Counted from the first letter of the stretch, positions 8,087 to 23,484 are shown. The stretch is 64,000 nt of DNA from Rariloculus sp963665575 (GCA_963665575.2 CAXXDW010000006.1:1-64000), one strand, 5' to 3'. Program-made: numbers and translations. The notes: generated by a model not told the origin, from the letters alone.

Positions 8087-8728
8087 CTATGCGCTCTTGA
8101 CTGCCGGAAGGACGATGACGCGGCCGCTCGGAGCGCCTGGTACCGCACCCTTGACGAGGAGCAGGTTGCGGTCGACATCGACCCGGATGATGTCGAGGTT
8201 GGGCGACGTCTTGCGCACGTTGCCGAGCTGACCGGACATCTTCTTGCCCTTGAAGACGCGGCCCGGCGTCTGGTTCTGACCGATCGAGCCCGGTGCACGG
8301 TGCGCGAGCGAGTTGCCGTGAGTGTTGTCCTGGGTACTGAAGTTGTGCCGCTTTACGGTGCCCGCGTAGCCCTTGCCCCTGGACGTGCCAACGACGTCGA
8401 CGCGCTGACCAGCCTCGAAGCGGTCGACCTTGAGCTCCGCTCCCGGTTCAAGGTCGTCGCCTTCATCGGCGTTCAGACGGAATTCCCAGAGCCCTTCGCC
8501 GGGCTCGATGCCGTTGCTTGCGAAATGGCCGGCTTCGGCCTTCGTGATCCGATCGGGCGCAGTTCGGCCGAGAGTCACCTGAACGGCGCGGTAGCCGTCA
8601 CGTTCGGGTGTCTTGAACATTGTGACCCGGTTGGGCAGGACTTCAATCACGGTCACCGGTATGGATTCACCGGCATCCGTGAATATGCGAGTCATGCCGC
8701 ACTTACGGCCCACCAGACCGATAGGCAT
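8087..8728 (-). CDS. rplC: 50S ribosomal protein L3
   Basis: L3, 213 residues, an early assembly protein reaching the peptidyl-transferase centre. It starts MPIGLVGRKCGMTRIFTDAG. The central extension GNSLAHRAPGSIGQNQTPGR contains the Gln that PrmB methylates in E. coli. Unusually, 279 bp separate it from rpsJ, and that gap contains a good promoter, so rplC probably heads its own transcript. Confidence 0.97.
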   Translation of the reverse strand: MPIGLVGRKCGMTRIFTDAGESIPVTVIEVLPNRVTMFKTPERDGYRAVQVTLGRTAPDRITKAEAGHFASNGIEPGEGLWEFRLNADEGDDLEPGAELKVDRFEAGQRVDVVGTSRGKGYAGTVKRHNFSTQDNTHGNSLAHRAPGSIGQNQTPGRVFKGKKMSGQLGNVRKTSPNLDIIRVDVDRNLLLVKGAVPGAPSGRVIVLPAVKSA

Positions 8729-8931
8729 CAGTCAATCCTCTGTATCCGCGCCTGCTCAGTGGCTCGGCGCTTCAGCCAGCGCAGCGTCAAGCACGCTGGC
8801 GCCCAATACGGCAATGCCGGTATCGGCCGGCGATGTCGCTCCCGATGAGATGGCCGCAGCGGTCACTGCCGCAGCCCCTAGCACGAAAGCGGCCCGGCGG
8901 CTCGAGCCTGCCGGACCACAAGTAGCCGGGC

Positions 8932-8959
8932 ATTATAACACCGGCCATTGCCTGTTCAA
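8932..8959 (-). promoter_or_regulatory. Sigma70-like promoter inside the rpsJ-rplC gap
   Basis: On the minus strand a TTGAAC -35 (8954-8959) and a perfect TATAAT -10 (8932-8937) are 16 bp apart. Transcription would start near 8925 and leave a leader of about 197 nt before rplC. The rest of the 279-bp gap has short GC-rich inverted repeats, for example CAGCGT paired with ACGCTG, but no clear terminator and no supported gene. Confidence 0.65.
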
Positions 8960-9007
8960 CGCCAACGACCGACAAAAAACCTCAACCGCTTGCCGCGGCG
9001 AAAACTC

Positions 9008-9322
9008 CTAGTTCAGCTTGATCTGAACGTCGACGCCCGCCGGCAGCTCGAGCTTCATCAGGGCATCGACAGTCTTGTCCGTCGGATCGACGATGTCCAT
9101 GAGCCGTTTGTGCGTCAGGAGCTCATACTGGTCGCGGGCGTCCTTGTTCACGTGCGGCGAGATCAGCACCGTATAACGCTCGATCTTGGTCGGCAGCGGG
9201 ACCGGGCCCTTGACCGTCGCGCCCGTGCGCTTTGCCGTTTCGACAATTTCGCGCGCCGACTTGTCGATCAGCCTGTGGTCGAAAGCCTTGAGTCTTATCC
9301 TGATATTCTGGTTAGTCGCCAT
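9008..9322 (-). CDS. rpsJ: 30S ribosomal protein S10 / NusE
   Basis: S10, 104 residues, also the transcription antitermination factor NusE that pairs with NusB and NusG. MATNQNIRIRLKAFDHRLID is the family N-terminus. GPVPLPTKIERYTVLISPHV and YELLTHKRLMDIVDPTDKTV are conserved. The ATG at 9320-9322 was chosen over an upstream in-frame start that would add eight poorly conserved residues. It lies just 3' of tuf copy 1, and a gap then separates it from rplC. Confidence 0.97.
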   Translation of the reverse strand: MATNQNIRIRLKAFDHRLIDKSAREIVETAKRTGATVKGPVPLPTKIERYTVLISPHVNKDARDQYELLTHKRLMDIVDPTDKTVDALMKLELPAGVDVQIKLN

Positions 9323-9347
9323 TTCAATACCTTCCCGCCGCGGCAAG

Positions 9348-10555
9348 CGCGGTTATTCGATGACCTTTGCGACCACGCCGGCGCCGACGGTCCGACCGCC
9401 CTCGCGGATCGCAAACCGCAACCCTTCCTCCATCGCGATCGGCGCATGCAGGTCCACCTTCATCTGCACGTTGTCGCCCGGCATCACCATCTCCGTCGCC
9501 TCCGGCAACTCCACAGCGCCCGTCACGTCCGTCGTCCGAAAATAAAACTGCGGCCGATATCCCTTGAAAAACGGCGTGTGTCGGCCGCCCTCTTCCTTCG
9601 TCAATATGTACACCTCGCACTCGAACTTCGTGTGCGGCGTGATCGACCCCGGCTTCGCCAACACCTGACCGCGCTCCACTTCGTCTCGCTTCGTGCCGCG
9701 CAGCAACACGCCCACGTTGTCGCCCGCCTGACCCTGGTCAAGCAGCTTCCTGAACATCTCCACGCCCGTGCAGGTCGTCTTCTCCGTCTCCTTGATCCCG
9801 ACGATCTCCACCTCTTCGCCCATCTTCACCACGCCGCGCTCCACACGCCCCGTCACCACCGTGCCCCGGCCCGAGATCGAGAACACGTCCTCGATCGGCA
9901 TCAGGAACGCCCCGTCAATCAACCGCTCCGGAATCGGGATGTACTCGTCCATCGCCTCCACCAGCGCCGTCACGCTCTGCGTGCCCAGCTCCGAATCGTC
10001 ACCCTCCAGCGCCTTCAGCGCGCTGCCCGTCACGATCGGCGTGTCGTCGCCGGGAAACTCGTACGTCGACAACAGATCGCGGACCTCAAGCTCCACCAGC
10101 TCCAGCAACTCCTCGTCGTCCACCATGTCGGCCTTGTTCAGGTACACCACCATGTACGGCACGCCCACCTGACGCGCCAAAAGAATGTGCTCGCGCGTCT
10201 GCGGCATCGGCCCGTCCGCCGCCGACACCACCAGAATCGCGCCGTCCATCTGCGCCGCACCCGTGATCATGTTCTTCACGTAGTCCGCGTGACCCGGACA
10301 GTCCACGTGCGCGTAGTGCCGGCTCTCGCTCTCGTACTCCACATGCGCCGTCGCAATCGTGATGCCCCGCGCCTTCTCTTCCGGCGCCTTGTCAATCTCG
10401 TCAAACTCCGTGATCTCGCCGCCGTGCTTCGCCGCCATCACCATCGTCAACGCCGCCGTCAGCGTCGTCTTGCCATGATCCACGTGCCCGATCGTCCCCA
10501 CGTTCACATGGGGCTTCGTCCTCTCAAATTTCGACTTGGCCATCGAGATCGCTCC
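9348..10555. repeat. tuf repeat, copy 1 (about 1.2 kb, direct)
   Basis: The block from the last bases before the tuf stop to the ribosome-binding region upstream of the start recurs at 25724-26931 in the same orientation, offset 16,376 bp. By eye the two copies are identical throughout, and the flanks diverge immediately on both sides. This fits gene conversion between tuf paralogues rather than a mobile element. Confidence 0.9.
9353..10543 (-). CDS. tuf: Elongation factor Tu, copy 1 (str operon, tufA position)
   Basis: GTPase that delivers aminoacyl-tRNA to the ribosome, 396 residues. G1 is GHVDHGKT near residue 19, G3 is DCPGHADYVKNM near 81, G4 is NKAD near 136, and the switch region has GITI. 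Domains 2 and 3 are complete, ending VGAGVVAKVIE. It follows fusA in the classic str order and has a twin with the same protein sequence at 25729-26919. Wobble-position choice differs visibly from neighbouring genes, with many codons ending in C. Confidence 0.98.
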   Translation of the reverse strand: MAKSKFERTKPHVNVGTIGHVDHGKTTLTAALTMVMAAKHGGEITEFDEIDKAPEEKARGITIATAHVEYESESRHYAHVDCPGHADYVKNMITGAAQMDGAILVVSAADGPMPQTREHILLARQVGVPYMVVYLNKADMVDDEELLELVELEVRDLLSTYEFPGDDTPIVTGSALKALEGDDSELGTQSVTALVEAMDEYIPIPERLIDGAFLMPIEDVFSISGRGTVVTGRVERGVVKMGEEVEIVGIKETEKTTCTGVEMFRKLLDQGQAGDNVGVLLRGTKRDEVERGQVLAKPGSITPHTKFECEVYILTKEEGGRHTPFFKGYRPQFYFRTTDVTGAVELPEATEMVMPGDNVQMKVDLHAPIAMEEGLRFAIREGGRTVGAGVVAKVIE

Positions 10556-10588
10556 CTCTCCGTCTGATCTTGTCCAAAATACCGGCGG

Positions 10589-12685
<2,097 letters not shown>

Positions 12686-12710
12686 GCATTTGCCTCGAAT
12701 CCATGGGCTC

Positions 12711-13190
12711 TCACCACCGATAATGGGCGAAAGCCTTGTTGGCCTCGGCCATCCGGTGGGTGTCCTCGCGCTTCTTTACGGCCGCACCGCGGTTCTCGGC
12801 CGCGTCGAGCAGTTCGTGGGCCAAGCGCAAAGCCATCGTCTTTTCCGATCGTTTCCGGGCCGCATCGATCGCCCAGCGCATCGCGAGCGTTTCCCGTCGG
12901 GTCGCGCGAACCTCGATCGGAACCTGGTAGGTTGCACCGCCGACGCGCCTGGACTTGACCTCGACGGCAGGCTTGATGTTGTCGAGCGCCTGGCCGAGCA
13001 GTTCGAGTGCGTGGCGCTCGTCGCGGCCGGTACGGTTCGCAATTCTGTCGAGCGCGCCATAGACGATCCGTTCGGCGACCGATTTCTTGCCGCTCAACAT
13101 GACCATGTTGACGAATCTCGCCAGCATTTCGTTGCCGTACTTGGGATCGGGCAGTATCGGGCGACGCGGCGCCTTGCTTCGTCTTGACAT
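12711..13190 (-). CDS. rpsG: 30S ribosomal protein S7
   Basis: S7, 159 residues, nucleates assembly of the 16S 3' domain and contacts the E-site tRNA. It starts MSRRSKAPRRPILPDPKYGN. The conserved beta-hairpin region RRVGGATYQVPIEVRATRRE and the C-terminal HRMAEANKAFAHYRW are present. It lies between rpsL and fusA. Confidence 0.98.
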   Translation of the reverse strand: MSRRSKAPRRPILPDPKYGNEMLARFVNMVMLSGKKSVAERIVYGALDRIANRTGRDERHALELLGQALDNIKPAVEVKSRRVGGATYQVPIEVRATRRETLAMRWAIDAARKRSEKTMALRLAHELLDAAENRGAAVKKREDTHRMAEANKAFAHYRW

Positions 13191-13209
13191 TGGTCGATCT
13201 CGACGCGAA

Positions 13210-13584
13210 TCAGCTCTTCGGCCGCTTGGTGCCGTACTTCGAACGCCCTCTGCGGCGGTCGCTGACGCCGGCGCAATCGAGCGTGCCGCGTACGATGTGA
13301 TAGCGGACGCCCGGCAAATCCTTGACGCGGCCGCCGCGTATCAGCACGACCGAGTGCTCCTGCAGGTTATGTCCCTCGCCGCCGATATAGCTCGTCACCT
13401 CGAAACCGTTCGTGAGACGCACGCGGGCGACCTTGCGCATTGCCGAGTTGGGTTTCTTGGGCGTCGTCGTGTAGACGCGCGTGCACACGCCGCGCTTTTG
13501 CGGCGATGCGCCGAGCGCGGGAACGCTGCTCTTCGCGCGTTTCGTCGACCGCGGCTTGCGGACGAGTTGATTAGTGGTCGCCAT
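13210..13584 (-). CDS. rpsL: 30S ribosomal protein S12
   Basis: S12 of the decoding centre, 124 residues. It starts MATTNQLVRKPRSTKRAKSS. The two loops that carry streptomycin-resistance changes appear wild type: Lys in TTPKKPNSAMRKV and Lys in GGRVKDLPGVRYH. The ATG at 13582-13584 was chosen because the frame upstream is not conserved and runs into the intergenic leader. It is the first gene of the str operon. Confidence 0.98.
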   Translation of the reverse strand: MATTNQLVRKPRSTKRAKSSVPALGASPQKRGVCTRVYTTTPKKPNSAMRKVARVRLTNGFEVTSYIGGEGHNLQEHSVVLIRGGRVKDLPGVRYHIVRGTLDCAGVSDRRRGRSKYGTKRPKS

Positions 13585-13644
13585 GTGACTTGCCCAAACC
13601 CTCTGTCGTGCTCTGTCGGCGCGCTCAAGCTGCGCCACGCAATT

Positions 13645-13675
13645 GATAAAAAGTAAAAGCGGCCCGCTGCCGCTT
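13645..13675 (-). terminator. Rho-independent terminator after rpoC, or attenuator in the rpsL leader
   Basis: On the minus strand a 7-bp GC-rich stem (AAGCGGC with GCCGCTT, 13657-13663 and 13669-13675) with a 5-nt loop is followed by a T-rich run, TTTACTTTTTTATC. It ends the rpoBC transcript about 150 bp past the stop. Because a promoter-like sequence lies upstream of it (13772-13800), the same hairpin may act as a partial terminator in the str-operon leader. Confidence 0.75.
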
Positions 13676-13771
13676 CCGGCATCCGAGCCATTGCAGTTTC
13701 CCTGGTACGGGCTGACTTCCGAGCCCCCAAGGTGCGCCGGCGGCAACCGCCCGGCGCCGAATCCCCGCTGC

Positions 13772-13800
13772 ACTTTAGGGAGAGCGACGACCGGCGTCAA
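13772..13800 (-). promoter_or_regulatory. Sigma70-like promoter upstream of rpsL
   Basis: TTGACG (-35, 13795-13800) and TAAAGT (-10, 13772-13777) with 17-bp spacing, reading toward rpsL. The start point would be near 13765, giving a leader of about 180 nt that includes the hairpin at 13645-13675. The match is good but the -10 is only 4 of 6, so this is tentative. Confidence 0.5.
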
Positions 13801-13828
13801 CCGATCGGCGCCCCTTTTGTGCTCGATA

Positions 13829-18067
<4,239 letters not shown>

Positions 18068-18137
18068 GGAGCGTCACCTGCCGCAATAGCTTTGTCGTAA
18101 ACGATGTACGTGGACTCGAGCATCGGACCGGCCACGA

Positions 18138-21100
18138 TCAGGTCGCCTGCTCAAGATCGATGTTGATCCCGAGCGAGCGAATCTCCTTGACCAGGACATT
18201 GAACGATTCGGGCATCCCGGCCTGCATCGCGTGCGTGCCGTCGACGATGTTCTTGTACATTTTCGTTCGGCCCTGCACGTCGTCGGACTTGACCGTCAAC
18301 ATTTCCTGCAAGGTGTAGGCCGCGCCATAGGCTTCGAGCGCCCAGACCTCCATCTCGCCGAATCGCTGTCCGCCGAACTGCGCCTTGCCGCCGAGCGGCT
18401 GCTGGGTCACGAGGCTGTACGGCCCCGTGGAACGCGCATGCATCTTGTCGTCGACGAGATGGTTGAGCTTGAGCATGTACATGTAGCCGGTCGTGATCGG
18501 CCGGTCGAAGGGCTCGCCGGTGCGGCCATCGACCAGCATCGCCTGACCGGACCGTGGCAGGCCCGCCATCTCGAGCAGGTGCTTGATCTCGTCCTCCTGG
18601 GCGCCGTCAAACACCGGCGTTGCGATCGGCACGCCGCGTCCCAGGTTGCCCGCAAGCTCCTGAACCTCCTCGTCATCGAGGCTGTCGAGCTCAACCTTCT
18701 GGCCGCCCGTTTCGTTGTAGATCTGTCCCAGGAACTCGCGCAGCGACGACGTGTTCTCGCCGGACGCGACCATCTCGCCGATCTTGAGCCCGAGGCCCTT
18801 GGCGGCCCAGCCGAGATGGGTCTCGAGCACCTGGCCGACGTTCATGCGCGACGGCACCCCGAGCGGGTTCAGCACGATGTCGACGGGCGTGCCGTCTTCC
18901 ATGTACGGCAGGTCTTCGACGGGTACGATCATCGAAATGACACCCTTGTTGCCGTGCCGTCCGGCCATCTTGTCGCCGGGCTGGATGCGCCGCTTCACGG
19001 CCAGGTAGACCTTGACCATCTTGAGCACGCCTGGCGCGAGATCGTCGCCCGCGGTGATCTTCTGGCTCTTTTCCTCAAAGCGCCGCTCGAACTCTTCGCG
19101 CTGCGAGCGCAGCCGTTCGGCCGCGTGCTCGAGCTGGCTGTTGGCCTCGTCGTTCTTGAGACGAACGGCGAACCACTCGTCGCGGGGCAAACCACCGAGA
19201 TAACCCTTCGTGATCTTGCCGCCGGCCTTCAGTCCCTCCGGCCCGCCGAGCGCCACCTTGTTCAGCAACAGCTTTTCGACGCGCTGGTAGATATCGTCCT
19301 CGAGAATTCGCTGCTGGTCGTCGAGATCCTTGCGGACCGCTTCGATTTCATGCTGTTCGATGGCGAGCGCCCTTTCGTCCTTTTCGATGCCGTCGCGGGT
19401 GAACACGCGCACGTCAATGACGGTGCCGTCCATCCCCGGCGGGACGCGCAGAGAGGTATCCTTCACATCCGAAGCCTTCTCGCCGAAGATCGCGCGCAGC
19501 AGCTTCTCCTCCGGCGTAAGCTGGGTTTCCCCTTTCGGGGTCACCTTGCCGACGAGAATGTCGCCCGCACGGACCTCCGCTCCGATGAACGCGATGCCGG
19601 ACAGGTCGAGCTTGGTCAGTGCGGCGTCGCCGACGTTCGGAATATCGGCGGTCACTTCCTCGGGCCCGAGCCTCGTGTCGCGTGCGACGCAGGTCAGCTC
19701 CTCGATGTGGATCGTCGTGAACCGGTCCTCCTCGACGACGCGCTCGGAGATCAGGATCGAATCCTCGAAGTTGTAGCCGTTCCAGGGCATGAACGCGACG
19801 AGCAGGTTCTGGCCGAGCGCCAGCTCGCCCATGCTCGTCGAGGGGCCGTCGGCGAGCACGTCGTTGCGGGCGATCGCGTCGCCGCCCTTGACGAGCGGGC
19901 GCTGATTGATGCACGTGTTCTGGTTCGAGCGCGTGTACTTGGTCAGGTTGTAGATGTCGACACCCGACTCGCCGGCCGTCGTTTCGTCGTCATTGACGCG
20001 CACGACGATGCGCGACGCGTCGACCGAGTCGACGACGCCGCCGCGCCTGGCGATGACAGCCACGCCGGAATCGACAGCGACCGCGCGCTCCATGCCCGTG
20101 CCGACGAGCGGAGTCTCCGTGCGCAGAGTCGGGACCGCCTGGCGCTGCATGTTCGATCCCATCAGGGCCCGGTTCGCGTCGTCGTGTTCGAGAAACGGAA
20201 TCAGTGACGCCGCCACGGAGACGATCTGCTTGGGCGACACATCCATGTACTGGATTCGGTCGGCGGGATACAGGGCGAACTCGTTCTGGTGGCGGCAGGA
20301 GACGAGTTCGTCGGTGAACTCACCCTCCGGGCTCAGGTTCGCGTTGACCTGGGCGATGACGAACTGGCCTTCCTCGATCGCCGACAGATAATCGATCTGA
20401 CCTGACACCTTGCCGTCGATGACCTTCCTGTAGGGCGTTTCGAGAAAGCCGTACTCGTTGGTCCGCGCATAGACGGCGAGGGAGTTGATCAGGCCGATGT
20501 TCGGCCCTTCCGGCGTCTCGATCGGACACACGCGCCCGTAGTGCGTCGGATGCACGTCGCGCACCTCGAACCCGGCCCGCTCGCGAGTCAGGCCGCCCGG
20601 GCCGAGCGCTGACACGCGCCGCTTGTGGGTGACCTCCGAAAGCGGATTGTTCTGGTCCATGAACTGCGAGAGCTGGCTTGAACCGAAAAACTCCTTGACC
20701 GCCGCGGCAACGGGCTTGGCGTTGATCATTTCCTGCGGCATGAGCCCTTCGGACTCCGCCAGCGTCAGACGTTCCTTGACGGCCCGTTCGACGCGGACCA
20801 GGCCGATCCGGAAGGCGTTCTCGGACATCTCGCCCACGCTTCGGATCCGGCGATTGCCGAGGTGGTCGATATCGTCGACCGAGCCGTAGCCGTTGCGGAT
20901 GTCGATCAGGGTCTTCAGCACCTCGATGATGTCTTCCTTGCTGAGGATTCCGTCGCCATTGGACTGCTGCCGCCCGACCCTGCGGTTGAACTTCATGCGC
21001 CCGACAGCCGACAGGTCGTAGCGTTCGGGATTGAAAAACAGGTTCTGGAACAGATTCTCGGCCGCCTCCTTCGTTGGCGGCTCGCCCGGACGCATCATTC

Positions 21101-22220
21101 TGTAGATCTCGACCAGCGCTTCGAGCTTCGTGTTTGTCGAGTCGATCCTGAGCGTGTTCGAGACATAGGGCCCGCGGTCAAGATCGTTGACGAACAGCGT
21201 CTCGATCATGTCGGCGCCGGACTCCATGAGCTGCTCGATCAGCTCACCCGTCAACTCGTCGTTCGCATTGGCCAGCAACTCGCCTGTCTCGGTGTCGATG
21301 ACATCGTGAGCGAGAATCTTGCCGACGAGATACTCCACGGGCACGTCGAGCTCTTTGACCTCGGCCTTCTCCAGGTCGCGCACGTGGCGCAGCGTGATCC
21401 GCCGGTCCTTCTCGACGATCATCTTTCGGCCGACCTTGATGTCGAAGCCCGCGGTCTCGCCCTTGAGACGCTCCGGTATCAGGTGCAGCCGGATGCCCTT
21501 CTTCGATACGGAGAAGGTGTTCTTTTCGAAGAACAGGTCGAGGATGTCCTGATTCGAGTAATCGAGCGCACGCAGCATGATGCTGACGGGCAGCTTGCGG
21601 CGCCGGTCGATCCGGACGAACAGGCAATCCTTCGCGTCAAACTCGAAATCGAGCCAGGACCCGCGATAGGGGATGACCCGCGCGGAAAACAGCAGTTTCC
21701 CGGATGAGTGCGTCTTGCCCTTGTCATGATCAAAGAAAACGCCGGGCGAGCGATGCAACTGTGAAACGATGACTCTCTCGGTACCGTTGATCACGAAAGT
21801 CCCGTGATCGGTCATGAGCGGCATTTCGCCGAGGTAGACCTCCTGCTCGCGAATGTCCTTGACCTTTTTCTTCGGTCCGGAAACTTCCCTGTCGTAGATC
21901 ACGAGCCTGACGAGCACGCGCAGCGGCGCGGCGTAGGTCATCCCGCGCAGTTGGCATTCCTTGACATCGAATACGGGCTCGCCGAGCCGGTATGCGACGT
22001 ATTCGAGCGCCGCGTTGCCGGAGTAGCTGACGATCGGGAACACGCTCCTGAAGGCCGCGTGCAGCCCGGTCTCATCGCGTTCCCCTGCGGGCACGTCGAC
22101 CTGCAGAAAGCGCTGGTAGGAGTCGATCTGGATCGAAAGGAGATAGGGAACGTCGAGTATCCCCGGAAGCTTCCCGTAGTCCTTTCGAATGCGTTTCTTC
22201 TCGGTAAACGAATAAGCCAT
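18138..22220 (-). CDS. rpoB: RNA polymerase beta subunit
   Basis: Beta subunit, 1,360 residues from the ATG at 22218-22220 (MAYSFTEKKRIRKDYGKLPG). That start matches the family start better than a TTG two codons upstream. The rifampicin region is intact (GSSQLSQFMDQNNPLSEVTH, KRRVSALGPGGLTRERAGFE) and carries the residues usual in sensitive strains. The C-terminus contains GGKAQFGGQRFGEMEVWALE. It pairs with rpoC and lies about 150 bp after rplL, the usual attenuator/RNase III interval, though no structure there is obvious. Confidence 0.99.
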   Translation of the reverse strand: MAYSFTEKKRIRKDYGKLPGILDVPYLLSIQIDSYQRFLQVDVPAGERDETGLHAAFRSVFPIVSYSGNAALEYVAYRLGEPVFDVKECQLRGMTYAAPLRVLVRLVIYDREVSGPKKKVKDIREQEVYLGEMPLMTDHGTFVINGTERVIVSQLHRSPGVFFDHDKGKTHSSGKLLFSARVIPYRGSWLDFEFDAKDCLFVRIDRRRKLPVSIMLRALDYSNQDILDLFFEKNTFSVSKKGIRLHLIPERLKGETAGFDIKVGRKMIVEKDRRITLRHVRDLEKAEVKELDVPVEYLVGKILAHDVIDTETGELLANANDELTGELIEQLMESGADMIETLFVNDLDRGPYVSNTLRIDSTNTKLEALVEIYRMMRPGEPPTKEAAENLFQNLFFNPERYDLSAVGRMKFNRRVGRQQSNGDGILSKEDIIEVLKTLIDIRNGYGSVDDIDHLGNRRIRSVGEMSENAFRIGLVRVERAVKERLTLAESEGLMPQEMINAKPVAAAVKEFFGSSQLSQFMDQNNPLSEVTHKRRVSALGPGGLTRERAGFEVRDVHPTHYGRVCPIETPEGPNIGLINSLAVYARTNEYGFLETPYRKVIDGKVSGQIDYLSAIEEGQFVIAQVNANLSPEGEFTDELVSCRHQNEFALYPADRIQYMDVSPKQIVSVAASLIPFLEHDDANRALMGSNMQRQAVPTLRTETPLVGTGMERAVAVDSGVAVIARRGGVVDSVDASRIVVRVNDDETTAGESGVDIYNLTKYTRSNQNTCINQRPLVKGGDAIARNDVLADGPSTSMGELALGQNLLVAFMPWNGYNFEDSILISERVVEEDRFTTIHIEELTCVARDTRLGPEEVTADIPNVGDAALTKLDLSGIAFIGAEVRAGDILVGKVTPKGETQLTPEEKLLRAIFGEKASDVKDTSLRVPPGMDGTVIDVRVFTRDGIEKDERALAIEQHEIEAVRKDLDDQQRILEDDIYQRVEKLLLNKVALGGPEGLKAGGKITKGYLGGLPRDEWFAVRLKNDEANSQLEHAAERLRSQREEFERRFEEKSQKITAGDDLAPGVLKMVKVYLAVKRRIQPGDKMAGRHGNKGVISMIVPVEDLPYMEDGTPVDIVLNPLGVPSRMNVGQVLETHLGWAAKGLGLKIGEMVASGENTSSLREFLGQIYNETGGQKVELDSLDDEEVQELAGNLGRGVPIATPVFDGAQEDEIKHLLEMAGLPRSGQAMLVDGRTGEPFDRPITTGYMYMLKLNHLVDDKMHARSTGPYSLVTQQPLGGKAQFGGQRFGEMEVWALEAYGAAYTLQEMLTVKSDDVQGRTKMYKNIVDGTHAMQAGMPESFNVLVKEIRSLGINIDLEQAT

Positions 22221-22371
22221 TGCCAACTACTCCGAAATGTAGTGGATCAGGCAGCCGAGCACGGCGGCACCTGCGCTGCCGCACACGTACGCTGGCCTGA
22301 ATTGAGAACGGGAACGCCCGCCCCTGCGGCATGCCGCGGAGCGCTGATCGTGCAACACCGGCGACGCCGCG

Positions 22372-22752
22372 TCACTTGATCTCGACGCTGGCGCCTGCTT
22401 CCTCGAGTTGCTTCTTGAGCTCCTCGGCTTCGTCCTTCGTTACAGCCTGCTTGACCGCGCCGGGCACGCTCTCGACGAGGTCCTTCGACTCCTTGAGGCC
22501 CAGGCCCGTAGCGGCCCTGACGACCTTGATGACGGCAACCTTGGTCGAACCGAACGAGGTCATCACCACGTCGAATTCGGTCTGTTCCTCGACCTCGGCC
22601 GCTTCGGCCCCCGCACCGGGCACCGCGGCGACCGCGACGGGCGCTGCCGCCGACACGCCCCACTGTTCCTCGAGCGACTTGACGAGCTCGACGATCTCCA
22701 TGACCGGCTTGTTGCTCAGTGCCTCGATCAGCTCTTCGTTGGACAAAGCCAT
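22372..22752 (-). CDS. rplL: 50S ribosomal protein L7/L12
   Basis: Stalk protein L7/L12, 126 residues, recruits GTPase factors. It has an N-terminal dimerisation helix pair (MALSNEELIEALSNKPVMEI), an Ala/Pro/Val-rich hinge around residues 35-50, and the conserved C-terminal domain (VIKVVRAATGLGLKESKDLV). The ATG at 22750-22752 is preferred over one three codons upstream. It follows rplJ, the anchor for the stalk dimers. Confidence 0.98.
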   Translation of the reverse strand: MALSNEELIEALSNKPVMEIVELVKSLEEQWGVSAAAPVAVAAVPGAGAEAAEVEEQTEFDVVMTSFGSTKVAVIKVVRAATGLGLKESKDLVESVPGAVKQAVTKDEAEELKKQLEEAGASVEIK

Positions 22753-22808
22753 GATTATCACTCCTCAACAGATAACGATTACCTGAAACCAAAACTCCAA
22801 CCCACCAG

Positions 22809-22900
22809 GTCTGCTCGCTGCGCGGACGCAGCGTGCGCCGAGATGCGGTCGTTCGATTACGCTTCCCCTGTCTGCTCGCTGCGCGCCTGCAGCGTGCGCG
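22809..22900. repeat. Two near-identical 30-bp direct repeats at the rplJ 3' end
   Basis: GTCTGCTCGCTGCGCG followed by a GCAGCGTGCGC block occurs at about 22809-22839 and again at 22870-22900, 61 bp apart. The right copy encodes the last residues of L10 (LQARSEQT) and the left copy lies in the rplJ-rplL spacer. It looks like a small duplication of the rplJ end. Confidence 0.6.
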
Positions 22901-23384
22901 CCAGCATCGCGGCGGGCTCGGCGAGCGTACGCACGAGTTGCGATGCGGGCGCCATGAATGTTGCAAGCAAGGTCGCACGCGCCTCGTCGAGCGTCGGCAG
23001 CGAGGCGACCCGATCCAGAGCGTCCTGCGCGTAGAGCTCGCCGCCGACCGACACGGCCACGGTCACGAGCTTTTCGTGTTCCTTGGCGAAACTCTTGATC
23101 ACCCGGGCCGCCGCACCGGGATCGTCGCGGGAAAAGGCCAGCAGCAACGGACCCTTCAAACTCTCCTGCATGCACTGAAAGTCGGTGCCTTCGACCGCAC
23201 GTTTGGCGAGCGTGTTCTTCACGACTTTCAGATAGACATCGGCGTTGCGCGCTTCGGCGCGCAGATCCGTCATTTCCGACACGGTCAGCCCGCGATACTC
23301 GGCCGCGACCGCGGATAGCGCCGACGCGGCCACGGTGTTGACCTCGGCGACCAGCGCCTTCTTGGCTTCGATGTTCAGCGGCAT
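22857..23384 (-). CDS. rplJ: 50S ribosomal protein L10
   Basis: L10, 175 residues, the base of the L7/L12 stalk. It starts MPLNIEAKKALVAEVNTVAA and has YRGLTVSEMTDLRAEAR, followed by KVVKNTLAKRAVEGT. The C-terminal helix AEPAAMLARTLQARSEQ carries the L12-binding surface. The ATG at 23382-23384 is chosen over an in-frame start ten codons upstream on family alignment. L10-L12 binding to the leader controls this operon in E. coli. Confidence 0.97.
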   Translation of the reverse strand: MPLNIEAKKALVAEVNTVAASALSAVAAEYRGLTVSEMTDLRAEARNADVYLKVVKNTLAKRAVEGTDFQCMQESLKGPLLLAFSRDDPGAAARVIKSFAKEHEKLVTVAVSVGGELYAQDALDRVASLPTLDEARATLLATFMAPASQLVRTLAEPAAMLARTLQARSEQTGEA

Positions 23385-23484
23385 ACTCTCACTCCCGGCA
23401 GAGGCGGAAGACACTCTGTGTTCGCTCGGCTCCCGGCCTCATGTTTTCGGTCCCGGGCACGTCGGCCGGAACTCGGTCACGCGG

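Noticed and set aside
8948..10567. 539-codon open frame on the plus strand opposite rpsJ and tuf, and its relative at 25717-27003
   Set aside because: Arg/His-rich antisense shadow of the tuf repeat, present at both copies simply because the DNA is duplicated.
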